A DNA stretch of 64,000 nt from Nothophaeocryptopus gaeumannii (lineage: Eukaryota > Ascomycota > Dothideomycetes > Mycosphaerellales > Mycosphaerellaceae), in NCBI GenBank assembly GCA_031771865.1, contig JASISA010000040.1:248001-312000 (forward strand), given 5' to 3'. The first letter of the stretch is position 1, and the number at the start of each line of letters is the position of its first letter. The notes under the pieces were generated by a model. It worked only from the letters and a program-made list of their open reading frames with translations, ran no database searches and had not been told where the DNA came from. Below, one piece after another: positions 31,742 through 41,655 of the stretch. The position numbers were made by a program, and so were the translations under genes.

Positions 31742-33880
31742 CTATCGTAAGCGGAAACTATGAGGCGGTATATCGTGCTCCTGCTTCAACATATATGCCT
31801 CACCATCCATCAAGCCATGGGCGTATGCCTCGCCGATGAACTCATAGTGCACCTGAGACTCGTTCGGAATCGCATTTTGGGCGTCCTCTGAGAAGTGTCC
31901 CAGTGGATCTGGACAGCTGGACTTAGAATTAGGCTTACCATCGATGAACTCCCTCAAAACGACGGGCACGCTGCATCCTTTGAGAACACACAGGAGATCG
32001 CCTTTCTTCGCGAGCTTAGATGTGAGACCGAAAGTCTTCGTGCGTTGGAAGTGAACAAGCCTGCGAGACCACACTACACTCTGCACCCGTTCCAGGAACT
32101 CCCTCAATGCAGGCGGACATCCATGGCGGATCGCTTCATTGGTGTCCAAGTCCTGACCTGGTAGTCGTCTTGCGAAAGCCCTCACGCACAGCTGTCCCCA
32201 GTGGAACGGCGCTCTTCCCGCATCGGAATTCCGATTGGCGACCAAAGTTCTCCAGAACGTATCGGGAGGAACGCCTTCGGGTGGGAACCAGCCCGCCATC
32301 TTGGTCCAGCTAATGGGTATGATACCTGCCGTTGCGATACTCTCCTTAGCGTCGATTCGATCAAGAACGAAGCCCTGTAACATCAGGCTCTGGAGGTCTC
32401 GAGCTTGTTGCGACCAGGATGCTTCTGTTGACGAAGACGCCCGGTACGGTTTGACGGACAACATGGGGTCTCCGACGAGGGGGTCGGCGTTGACTCTTCG
32501 ATAGACGCCGTTGAGGCCTGGTAAGTAGGCGCTTTCGGCTTTTGTGCGTACCCAAGATGGTAAGTCCATATCGGAAGGTGCCCAGGGCCGACAGAGCATA
32601 TCAATGGAGTTTGAGTGCGTGATGACGAATTTCATGATGTCTCGGCAGATCTCCAGGACGCTCTTTTTGTAGTCTACCATGATCGCTCTAGGGTTACCAT
32701 AGCCGCCGAGGCTGAGATACCTGACCAGCGCGTAGCCAAGTTTCGGAACGGAGCGTAGGTCTGAGTCCGCGCTCGAGATGCCATTGACCTTCTGAGGTGC
32801 TGCATCTCCGTTCGTGGTGACAGTCTCCTGTGAGTCTTCCGGAGAGTCGACTTTTCGTTTACTTGGAACCACACTTGTATTACCTTGGTCCTTCTTATGC
32901 CGCTGTCGAAACCTGTAAAGCCAATCCTCGTAAGTTGTAGCTTCGGCATCTTGTGCCAAGAACAGGAGTGAGTATACGGTGTCTTTCGGATTTGACGTCT
33001 CAAATTGCGGCGTAGATGCAAGCAGCGCCTCCAAAGTCATCAGATGCTCGGATATCTGTCCGTCTACGGTTTTCCGAAGCATGTTGTCAACCAACTGTAA
33101 GAACTTGATCGTGCTGAGACTGCCAAAACTTTCGACGTCGTCAGGATCATTCGCTAGTAGAGAGCTGAAGACTTTGCGGAGATTTTCCTTGAGGGCTGCC
33201 AGCTGATACACCGAGTCCACAAAAGAATGCCATTCCATGTCGGATGACCCGCAATGGAGATGTGCTCTACGAGCAGAGGCGATTTCCTGAATCACCCAGC
33301 GTCGCGTGAACCAGGCTCGTTTCATGAGGTGTACGACGCCAATGAAAGCATCTTTGCGACCGCTCTCTCTGACAAATGCGTCAAAGTTCGATGCCAACAA
33401 GGATTCCTGTAAGAAGGAAAATGCAGCTGCACTGTTCTCGTACTCCTCGCCAAGCCAGATCCTGACCGTAGCAGCCTTGCCATAAATTTCGGGCATGATT
33501 GGCAGCTGGGTATTCTTCTCTGCGATATCGTGCTGATTAATGCACAATGCATCGATCCACCAGTATGTGGGCTTTGTGGCATTGCGGAGTTGTCGCAACG
33601 CAACGCTGAGATTGTGATGAATTGCGATGAAGTACTCTTCGCTGTCGACAAGGACCTGCACAGAATCCGTCGCTTTCTCCGAGGCTCCCCACGTATACGA
33701 TAAAGCATCGTACTCCTGATATGATACAGTGGCACGGTACTGCTCAAGATCGCGCGAGGTGAGTCGCACAACGAGAAGGTTCCCCTTCAGCTCTGAGGTC
33801 GGCCTTCCTGGCAGGAGCTTGAAGATTCGAGTCGTTCCTGGCTCCAGTCGCGAATGGCGCGAGTAGTCGTAGGCTTGCAT
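31742..33880 (-). CDS. HET-domain protein (heterokaryon-incompatibility type)
   Basis: A single exon of 712 residues from ATG 33880 (MQAYDYSRHSRLEPG); the frame also has a TTG two codons earlier. The HET domain (PF06985) covers about residues 55-200 with its three blocks: YDALSYTWGAS, WWIDALCINQ and VRIWLGEE, then MKRAWFTRRWVIQEIASA. The C-terminal third carries a module also present in the HET protein at 41.7-44.2 kb: a region with FWRTLVANR, LREFLERVQSV, GDLLCVLKGCSVPVVLR and IGEAYAHGLMDGEA. HET-domain proteins trigger cell death when incompatible hyphae fuse, but most are uncharacterised. No NACHT or repeat domain is attached. No disruption is seen. Confidence 0.9.
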   Translation of the reverse strand: MQAYDYSRHSRLEPGTTRIFKLLPGRPTSELKGNLLVVRLTSRDLEQYRATVSYQEYDALSYTWGASEKATDSVQVLVDSEEYFIAIHHNLSVALRQLRNATKPTYWWIDALCINQHDIAEKNTQLPIMPEIYGKAATVRIWLGEEYENSAAAFSFLQESLLASNFDAFVRESGRKDAFIGVVHLMKRAWFTRRWVIQEIASARRAHLHCGSSDMEWHSFVDSVYQLAALKENLRKVFSSLLANDPDDVESFGSLSTIKFLQLVDNMLRKTVDGQISEHLMTLEALLASTPQFETSNPKDTVYSLLFLAQDAEATTYEDWLYRFRQRHKKDQGNTSVVPSKRKVDSPEDSQETVTTNGDAAPQKVNGISSADSDLRSVPKLGYALVRYLSLGGYGNPRAIMVDYKKSVLEICRDIMKFVITHSNSIDMLCRPWAPSDMDLPSWVRTKAESAYLPGLNGVYRRVNADPLVGDPMLSVKPYRASSSTEASWSQQARDLQSLMLQGFVLDRIDAKESIATAGIIPISWTKMAGWFPPEGVPPDTFWRTLVANRNSDAGRAPFHWGQLCVRAFARRLPGQDLDTNEAIRHGCPPALREFLERVQSVVWSRRLVHFQRTKTFGLTSKLAKKGDLLCVLKGCSVPVVLREFIDGKPNSKSSCPDPLGHFSEDAQNAIPNESQVHYEFIGEAYAHGLMDGEAYMLKQEHDIPPHSFRLR

Positions 33881-34455
33881 GTCCAAGTTGTGTAGGACTG
33901 CAAGAACTGATGTGAGGGCGAGGCTGTCTCTATGGGTCGAAGAAGCGCCATGGTTCTGCTGTCGCTCTTATTTTCGCAGTCATCGTCGACGATTGAGAAC
34001 GAGGTTCCACAGATTCGTGATACCTGTCAGCTGGTGCTATCACTCTTGAGCATTGTTGGGCTTAGCATGGGAGACACGCGAAATGAGAACGCGTTGTCAA
34101 GGGATGGAGCGTTGATTCGGGAGGAAGAAAGTCAAGCAAGCAAGCCGAAGATCGGGAAGCCGAATTGACAAAGCCAGCGCCAAGACTTTCCGAACTCCCA
34201 CTTTCACACCACAAGGGCACATACGACCAACAAGTTGACGATGCAATATCTGAACCACCACGACGTCTGCGAAGACGATTAGTAGCTCAAAAGAAAGCTC
34301 ATCTTCGCTCCAATGTAGCGCGTACGTCAACAGGGCAAAAGGCAATGTCTAGTGGCATCCACTTTCAGAAATCGTCCAAATCTTCATCAATCGATATTTC
34401 CATCAATATGGCAGCTATTAAGCTCGTGCTGGGACCCTTCTACCTACCAAAAATA
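33881..34455. other. Intergenic region upstream of the HET gene
   Basis: About 575 bp with short unrecognised frames; HET gene promoter expected here. Confidence 0.4.
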
Positions 34456-34546
34456 CTCCTCCGGGTGGGCTCGAACCACCAGCCTCCCGGTACCATTCCT
34501 CTAGAGAGAGTAACAGCCGAACGCGCTAGCCAATTGCGCTGAGAAT
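34456..34546 (-). tRNA. tRNA-Asn(GTT)-like locus with intron, acceptor stem damaged
   Basis: Read on the minus strand: D arm GCGC-AATTGGCTA-GCGC, anticodon arm TTCGG-CTGTTA with anticodon GTT, a 19-nt intron at 34492-34510 at the normal position after base 37, closing stem CCGGG, variable AGGCT, and T arm GGTGG-TTCGAGC-CCACC. The 3' acceptor half CGGAGGA plus G73 is followed by a TTTTT Pol III terminator (34449-34453). The expected 5' acceptor half is missing: only TTCTC pairs, and about three bases appear lost between the acceptor and the D arm. It may be a tRNA pseudogene. Confidence 0.6.
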
Positions 34547-34928
34547 CATCAGAATCCTATCGTGTGAAAGTTGCATGTGAGTGTTTGAGCTTACCCACGG
34601 AGGACTCAGTCATCGCTGACTGATGGGAAGCGCAGAATCTAATACGTACTAGTAGCTACATGTCAATGCTGAGCTTGAAACGCCGAAGATCGGAGGCACA
34701 TGGAGGAGCTGGGGTTGTTGGCTTCGATCTGCTTGACATCACTTCTGTGGCAGCTTTCAGCTTTCACGGAGTGGTTCAGAGGCAGTAACAGCATGGAACT
34801 TATCAATTATCCATCGAAGGAAAGCTATCGGGCAATGCAAAAGAATCAAACTCTTGCAGGCATATGCATGTTCAACTTTCACAACCTTCGATTTGGCAGC
34901 ACCAATTTCTTGGCGGCGCTCATCTATA
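34547..34928. other. Intergenic region between tRNA-like locus and secreted protein
   Basis: About 380 bp without a supported gene. Confidence 0.4.
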
Positions 34929-35907
34929 TCATCTACTGCCATTCCCACTCCCTATACTAACACTAACACCCGTAACATCAACCCACCCCACACTATCATA
35001 CCCAGCACAAATATGCGCCACAATCACCCTCTTCTTCAACCCATCCCCCACAAACGCACATCTCTGCGTAATATCCCCCTCCCCATTCCCAGGCAAGCTC
35101 ACACCCTCCCAAGAATTCCCATCGAAACCCGGACACGCCTGCGGAACTTGATATTCATCGCTATCAGGACAGACAGCCACCCACGACGGATACGAGCTAT
35201 AACTGTCGGAAGCTTTGTAGTGGTATGTGAGATCGTAGCTTGCGCCGGGACATGTTGGGTCCGTGATCACGATGCTCGGGGGTCCACCGCGATCGTAGCA
35301 CGCGTCTGAGATGCTTGCGTTGTAGATAGCGGTTGCCGAGCAGGTGGCCACGGGGATGATGGTTGAAGTCGAGGGAGGCGCCGTGGAAGTTGATGAGATT
35401 GTTGTTGTTGCGAGAGGGATTTGGGAGGAGATGCAGGAGCAGACTCTTGAGACGGCACTGTTTGTGACGTCAGGTTTGCTGTGAAGCATGTAGATGAATG
35501 GCAACGCATACCTCGCTGCCAGAGCTTTCAATGGCGAAGGTGTCGGCAGAGGCGTCCGTGCTGCTACGTCTCGAGCGGTGATGTAGCTAGTAGACGTCGT
35601 CTCCGTGACAGTGCTAAAAGAACACTAGTCAGCCTCTATGCCGCGCTCTCCTTGCGTTTTGTACTCACGTCAGTGGAGTGACAGTCGCAACGACTACCGT
35701 GGTCGTCACAGGAGGAATGCTGATATAGCTGCTGCAGAAGGCCAGAGCAGAGAATCGTAATGAGGGCGCGGCCGTGAGCTTCGATACTACGGCATTATCG
35801 AGAGCGCACAAAGCACTCTGCAGAGCCCCGGGTTGCGCCAATGGCTTGGGAGACGCTGTGACTGTTGACAATGAAAGGGCTACGGTGGCAAGCTGTGATC
35901 TCTTCAT
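34929..35907 (-). CDS. Small secreted Thr/Ser-rich cysteine-containing protein
   Basis: Exons 35669-35907, 35512-35613 and 34929-35457 give 289 residues; introns of 55 and 54 nt have canonical borders. A signal peptide opens at ATG 35907 (MKRSQLATVALSLSTVTA). The middle has valine/threonine runs (VTTTVVVATVTP, TVTETTSTSYITARD), then SRVCSCISSQ followed by a Thr/Ser linker, and a C-terminal domain with paired Cys (ATCSATAIYN, ACYDRGG, PTCPGASYD, VAVCPDSDEY, QACPGFDG, RCAFVGDG). No catalytic motif. The CSCIS segment before a Ser/Thr linker is common to a family of dothideomycete surface hypotheticals. It may be a cell-wall protein or effector-like, but function is unknown. There is no GPI signal that I can see. 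Confidence 0.75.
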
Positions 35908-36473
35908 AGTCGCTCTCGCCCCGGAGAAGGGGTTTCAGGAGCGACAGTATCGGGCTCTTCGGACGCGTTTTGCTTTGTCCACGAGCATTGGGACATTGTG
36001 CCTCTTAAGGACCCATAAGGCGTGCCAGGGAACGGTCTGTGGGCGTCAAGCCTCGAAAGCTCCCAGTACTGAATTGATCTTCGTTTCACATAGTGGATCT
36101 GGACAATATTCCGCAATAGGATGCAGCATCAGTACCAAGCGGTGCGGACTGGACTCCTGCAGCGATCCAGATGCGCTAGCGTTAAGCCACGTGCCTAGAC
36201 CGGCCGCAGGGCTGAGTGCAGATGCGGGCATCGATGATGCTAATGATCTGAGCCATTGCACTGCGCATCGTTGGACGTGCGTGATCGCTCCCAATTCCTC
36301 AAAAGTACGTGTTGGATGGTCAAATCGTCAGGTTGCAGCTTGCGGATTGCTCGGGCCGGCACGTAAGCATACAGCCACCTTGAGCACAGCAGATCGAAGG
36401 TAAGTCCAACTTCTTTTTCAACGTTACGGGCATATAGACATTACTGACTACACAAGCGACGTAGTACCCCAAT
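35908..36473. other. Intergenic region between secreted protein and Snx4
   Basis: About 565 bp. A plus-strand frame here is antisense to the secreted protein exon 1 and has no similarity. No gene called. Confidence 0.45.
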
Positions 36474-38207
36474 CTATGCTTGTGCCGCAGCGGCTTCCGC
36501 TTGCTGCTTCTCCATGTCCTGGACGAATCGCTCCCAAATCTCGATGTTGTTTTGGAAGAACTTGATGTTCGCATCTGCAAGGCCTCCAAGCTCGTCTCGA
36601 AACTCAACGGCCTTGATGCGCTCAAAGTCGGATACTTCTTTGACGACCTCTTCATCGAAAGCCTCTGTCGTCTTCTTGGCGTTCTCAACTTCGGTCGTCA
36701 GGCGCGAAATTGATACTTCGAGCTTTCGTTGTCGCTCTCGCCGGGATTGCTCGTGGTTCACTCCTCGTACGTCCTCGATCTTCTGGCGCAGAAAGCCGGA
36801 GGCTCCAATGGACCCGTGGCTGGCCAGCGTGTCTCGTTCTTGCGCAGCTTTATTCAAGTAGTCCGTCAGACCCTCGAAATCAAGTTGCTTCTGTTCTCGT
36901 GTCTTCAGCAAAGCCTTGACGGACAGTATGTATGCCTCCATATCCTTCAACGACTCCAAATATTCCTGGTCGGTATGATCTTTTAATCCTTTCCAGCCTT
37001 CGCTCGTGCTTGACACGCTTGTCGCGAACTTTGTGAGCTCGTCTTGTACGCCAGGCTCCAGAGCTGCCAGCTTCTGGTATTGCGTCGCGAGGTCTGCGTA
37101 ATCTGATTCCAGATCTCCTTCGCGCTTGGCAACTCGTGCGACGGTCTTGCTCACTGTCCCCAGATCATTGTCGAGCTTGCCGGCGCGATCGTTCACATCT
37201 TGAAAGCGCTTGTCTGTCTTATGTGGCTTCGTGAACGCATTCAGGAAGCTATCTGTCCAGTTTTCCAATACAGACGTATTTCCAGCCTCGCTTCCGCTCA
37301 TTCCCCGGTTTGGCCTGCTCTTCATTGTTGCATTCCAATCGCTCGATTCCAAAAACAAGGCCAAGATGGTAGCTCGACGCAACACCGGATGTAGTGTTAG
37401 ACGCTTCAAGAAGCGGCTGAGAGAATGCGCTCTTCTTGAGGTGAAGTCTGGCCCAAAGCGGTCGCCTCGCACGTACGACATGTTATGTTTGTCCGGGAGG
37501 GGCGGAACAGCGCATTGAGGGTATTCCTTGCTGAGTGTTCGGTAGAGGAATACGAAGTCTGTGAAGCGCCTCCTTACTGTGATGTGGGATGACATGAAGG
37601 ACTTGAAGTCGGTGTCGGACGTGACGAGGTAGGACACATACGCATTCTGCGTCCCCTCGCCCTCCTTCTGCGGACTGCTCACGATGCATTCCAGCCTACC
37701 ATGCTCACCTGGGCCAGCGAGATCTTGAGGATCGGCATTTTCGCCAGCTTGCGGCCAGTCGGGGCTGTCGTAGTCGTTGCTACTACGCGCCTCCATGTTG
37801 TTGACGCCTGACAATGCAGGCCGATGCGCAGCACTCTTTTGATCGAACCGTCTTATGTGATCGTATCGTCTGCGCAAACGATCACTTAAAGACAAGCCCG
37901 TGCCTCCTGGCCGGTATTCCGCGCTCTCTGAATGCTCTGGGACGTGGCTGCCTTCTATAAGCTCGAAGTCGGAGTCGGAGTCGTCGTGGTACTCGTTGCT
38001 TTGGGACGGTGAGAGGTCAATGACCGAGCTGTGGGCGGAGAGCGTGGGTGATGTCGGCGGCGTACTCGAGGTGGTGGGGATGTGTATGGGCAGTATGTTT
38101 GTGGAAAGATGCAGGTCCTCGCTTCGAACTTGGGAGCTAGAGGGAAAAGATCCCTGCTCGGCTACTGCTGCCCTGTGCCCCTCTATAGAACGTGGCTGGT
38201 GATCCAT
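36474..38207 (-). CDS. SNX4: Sorting nexin-4 (Snx4/Atg24)
   Basis: A single exon of 577 residues from ATG 38207 (MDHQPRSIEGHRAAV). A low-complexity acidic/Ser N terminus is followed by the PX domain at about 150-285 (LECIVSSPQKEGEGTQNAYV, RRRFTDFVFLYRTL, PPLPDKHN, RRAHSLSRFLKRLTLHP), which binds PtdIns3P. A long BAR-type helical domain fills the rest (WTDSFLNAFTKPHKTDKRF, YLESLKDMEAYILSVKALL, VSISRLTTEVENAKKTTEAF). Snx4 works with Atg20-type partners in endosome-to-Golgi recycling and selective autophagy. Length and domain order match fungal orthologues. It is divergent from the P450 gene with 606 bp between starts. A codon or two of N-terminal uncertainty remains because the frame continues upstream without another ATG. 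Confidence 0.93.
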   Translation of the reverse strand: MDHQPRSIEGHRAAVAEQGSFPSSSQVRSEDLHLSTNILPIHIPTTSSTPPTSPTLSAHSSVIDLSPSQSNEYHDDSDSDFELIEGSHVPEHSESAEYRPGGTGLSLSDRLRRRYDHIRRFDQKSAAHRPALSGVNNMEARSSNDYDSPDWPQAGENADPQDLAGPGEHGRLECIVSSPQKEGEGTQNAYVSYLVTSDTDFKSFMSSHITVRRRFTDFVFLYRTLSKEYPQCAVPPLPDKHNMSYVRGDRFGPDFTSRRAHSLSRFLKRLTLHPVLRRATILALFLESSDWNATMKSRPNRGMSGSEAGNTSVLENWTDSFLNAFTKPHKTDKRFQDVNDRAGKLDNDLGTVSKTVARVAKREGDLESDYADLATQYQKLAALEPGVQDELTKFATSVSSTSEGWKGLKDHTDQEYLESLKDMEAYILSVKALLKTREQKQLDFEGLTDYLNKAAQERDTLASHGSIGASGFLRQKIEDVRGVNHEQSRRERQRKLEVSISRLTTEVENAKKTTEAFDEEVVKEVSDFERIKAVEFRDELGGLADANIKFFQNNIEIWERFVQDMEKQQAEAAAAQA

Positions 38208-38813
38208 TTCTGCCAAACATCAACTCCAAATATAAGTATGGTATGAAGAGTGCTATACGGAGCGATGAGCCATCGTGAGGGAATAGGCTGATTTCTAGAG
38301 TTTGATCACATGCGCCGCAATTTCCTTCACTTACACGCTGCCTTGTCCGAGCAAACAGCGCGCAAACAACCAAGGATACGTCATCACTGTTGGGCTCGGA
38401 CTCGCTCTTCATCAGATGCTCCTCCAACACACGTATACGAAACCCTCCGAGTGTGCTGATTCATCAGTATGGATGTTCATCATCTGCAGACTCAACCATA
38501 TGCGCCTGCTCAGACTGTTTGAGCCCAGTCAGGCCCGCGGCTACCTACGCGATCTTGCCCTACCAGCGAGTAGGGCTCTCTAGCCGGACCACAACTCTGC
38601 CCTTGGCATTGGTAGCCAGCCTGGACTAAATCCTTCCTCGCCGACAGGGGACCCATTCAGCTCGTGGTAAGGGTAGTCTCGGACTGCTTACTATCCGACC
38701 TCTCTCGTTGCCTCTCCTGCACGTAGTTGACCTTCATCCTCTTCTTCTCGACCTCTATCTCAATTGCCACAGCTTGCTTCTTGTTCGTCTCGTTGAGACG
38801 CGAAAGTTTCGAG
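38208..38813. promoter_or_regulatory. Divergent promoter region, Snx4 and P450
   Basis: 606 bp between divergent start codons; no certain motif. No gene seen. Confidence 0.4.
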
Positions 38814-40531
38814 ATGCTGGAGCTGCTAAACACGGCCAACATTATCTGGGCAGTCGGCCTCATCATCACCGTACAGATCGCACGCTTTATCCAGAAGCTA
38901 CACTTCCAGCGGAGCCTAGTCAAAGGCTTGCCTGGGCCACCACACAACTATGTCTTTGGCTCATTAATTTCAATGGGCAAGGTGCTCGTCAACCAACCGC
39001 GAAATGCCGCTCCCCAAACCTACATGCATTGCTTGAAAGAATACTACGGGTTAGGCGATGTGTTCTACTTCGATCCTTGGCCACTTGGACCTCCACTGAT
39101 GGCCATCTTCAACACTGACATGTTGAACGAAGTCACGATCAAGAACGCTCCTCCGAAGCATCCAGTGGTCAAGGAATTCATGGTCAACTTTGGTGGCCCG
39201 TACAATCTGGTCACAGAAGAGGGCCCTGTGTGGAAGAAGTGGAGGTCGGCCTTCAATCCGGGCTTCAGCTCGTCGCACCTCATGACACAGGTTTCGACTG
39301 TGGTTGAGGAATGCCAGACCTTCTGCGACATCATGGCCGAGCATGCGAAGAAGAACGACCTCTTCCGGATGGAGCAGGCGACCACAAAGTTGACAGTGAA
39401 CGTTATTGGCAAGATTGTACTGGATCTCGACCTCAATGCGCAGAAAGGTCGCAATGTCTTGGTTGATTCGTTCAACTCTCAGGTTAGGTAGGCAACACCA
39501 AGTGATTGCACAGGTGAAGTCAACAAATCTGAACTTAATCACTGACTTGCTACAGGTGGCAGAAGATTGGTGCTCAATTCCGACCCAGCGAGCTTTGGGA
39601 TTTCCGGCGGCCTATCGTACAAAAGTACAACAATTACAAGATGAACAACTGGCTCGGCGCCCGAATCGAAGAGCGCTTCGCAGGTCGAAAGACCCGCGGA
39701 CGAACGAAGCATGTGATTGACCTAGCGTTGGAAGCCTATATGAAAGAAGTCAAAGGCACGGCCGGCGATGTTGACGACCTCAAGGAATTAGACCCCGAAT
39801 TCAAAGCCGCAGCAATCAGCAACATGAAAACCTTCGTCTTCGCGGGCCACGACACGACCTCTTCCACAATTTGCTACGCCTTCTACTATCTCTCCCAAAA
39901 TCCTTCCATGCTAGCCCGCATACGCGCCGAACACGAGCAAGTCTTCGGTTCAGACGCAAACACAGTCGCCGACCAACTGATCAAAGATCCTCACCTCCTC
40001 AACAAACTCGACTATACCCTCGCCGTCACCAAGGAAGTCCTCCGCCTGCAACCACCCGCCAGCACCGTTCGCTCCGGCTCAGCAACTCTGACGATCCATA
40101 ATCCAGAGACTGGGGAGAATATGCCCACAAACCACTTCATGCTCTGGCCCGTCAACGTCGGTATTCACCGCAACGCGAAATACTGGCCTGACACCAACAC
40201 TTTTAACCCGGACCGCTTCATCCCCGGCTCTGATATCTACGCTGAGAATAATAAAGAAGCCTGGATCCCTTTCTCCAAAGGATCTCGTAACTGCATAGGC
40301 CAAGAACTAGCGATCATCGAGACGAAAGTGATCCTGGCTATGATTGTGAGGAGATTCGTATTCGAAGCCCATTACGACGAGCTGGAGAAATTGAAAGAAG
40401 ACGGAAGTGGGTATCCGTGCCTAACGGAGAAAGATGGCGTAGTGGAACAGTTTGGGGAGAGGGCGTATCAGATTCAATTGGGGACTGCGAAGCCTGCTGA
40501 GGGGATGCCTTGTCGGTTGAGATTGGTATAG
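38814..40531 (+). CDS. Cytochrome P450 monooxygenase
   Basis: Exons 38814-39487 and 39556-40531 give 549 residues. The ATG at 38814 opens a membrane anchor (ANIIWAVGLIITVQIARFI) and the proline hinge GLPGPPHNYVFG; the frame upstream of it has no ATG. P450 landmarks: I-helix FAGHDTTSS, ExxR KEVLRLQP, a PERF-like NPDRFIPG, and the heme loop FSKGSRNCIGQE with Cys about 471. The enzyme should sit in the ER membrane and hydroxylate a small lipophilic molecule with a P450 reductase. The core resembles CYP59-like (sterigmatocystin StcS-type) enzymes by eye, but I cannot confirm the clan. There is no biosynthetic backbone gene nearby. Intron borders are GT-AG. Confidence 0.93.
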
Positions 40532-41655
40532 CTCTAGGAAGGTTTTACATGCATTGAGCCTTGCGAGACACCAGCAATCATTTCCTTCTGATCATAGAAC
40601 TCTTCAGACTGTTGTCTTCTGTCGCACATGCCTCCGTTTAGATACCCAATGAGCTCGAAGACCAAGGCCACAAGGCCGCCACGAACCTTGACTTTTCGGA
40701 TTCGTGCCGAGAGCGGACCGGAAACTCACTTCCCTACCTCAACTACTTCTTATGAGGTGTCAGCTGTCCTTCTCATTATTCCTTGGCTGTTGTCGACCGA
40801 ATCTTCGAGCATGGTGCTCAATTTGGGGTCGAACTGTTTTGAAGGTTGCACTCGATACCTTGATCGACCAGCCGCCGGTGTCAGCAAGCTTGCGGTACCT
40901 CATCAACAACACGGAGGACTGAAAGACGCGTCGTGACTTCCTTCTGACGACTTTGGACTGCGTGACAAACTCAACATCGAGACGAATGGCCGAGACAACA
41001 CGAAACGGGACGAGATTTGCCCGCTAAGAGCTGTCACGGCCAGATCGTAACGAAGGAGTCAAGAGAAGGAGAGATGCGGGATGGTTTTGTGCAGACCAGC
41101 GTGATATGGGTGCTGCCACAAACCCCAAATACAGACGACCTCAATATTGCTGCGTCCACATCACAGCCAGTAGCCTCATATGGAGGCTGTGAAGTTCGGC
41201 CAGAAGCCCTGAAGCACGAGTAATAAGGCGACTTCGCGAAGCTTGTCAGCTCCAAGCCGACCGAAAGGGACGAGCATCCCGCGTCCCGGAGCGCCATCTG
41301 CGTCTGAACGCGATGGAGACCAGGAGCAAGGCTGGCGCTTCGAAAGGAGAAACAGAGGCAAGTCTCCATGCCTGCCTCTCGTGTGATTTATTCGGCTGGG
41401 TGCCCTACTGGTGTCCCACGCGGCTCGATACCGACAACTACGATATGTACTTCGCCCCCAGGCAACGCATCGCCTTCACGCGCATGGCGCCCTCCAACAG
41501 CCCGGAAATGACTCCCCGCGAGGCTGCTGAACGGTGATCGTGTGCCCTCTTCGCATAATATGTGAACCCTTGTGCGCGGTCCCCTTCATTTCAGCTATCA
41601 GTAGCCTGCGTTTCGCTCCAATTTTTCACGTTCTTGATTGATACAGATTTTTACC
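40532..41655. other. Intergenic region between P450 and second HET gene
   Basis: About 1.1 kb. A short frame starting MSSKTKATRPPRTLTF near 40649 looks faintly coding but cannot be extended into a gene. No feature called. Confidence 0.4.

Noticed and set aside
40628..40936. Small plus-strand frames downstream of the P450
   Set aside because: Weakly coding-like N terminus, but no splice model links the frames into a gene.
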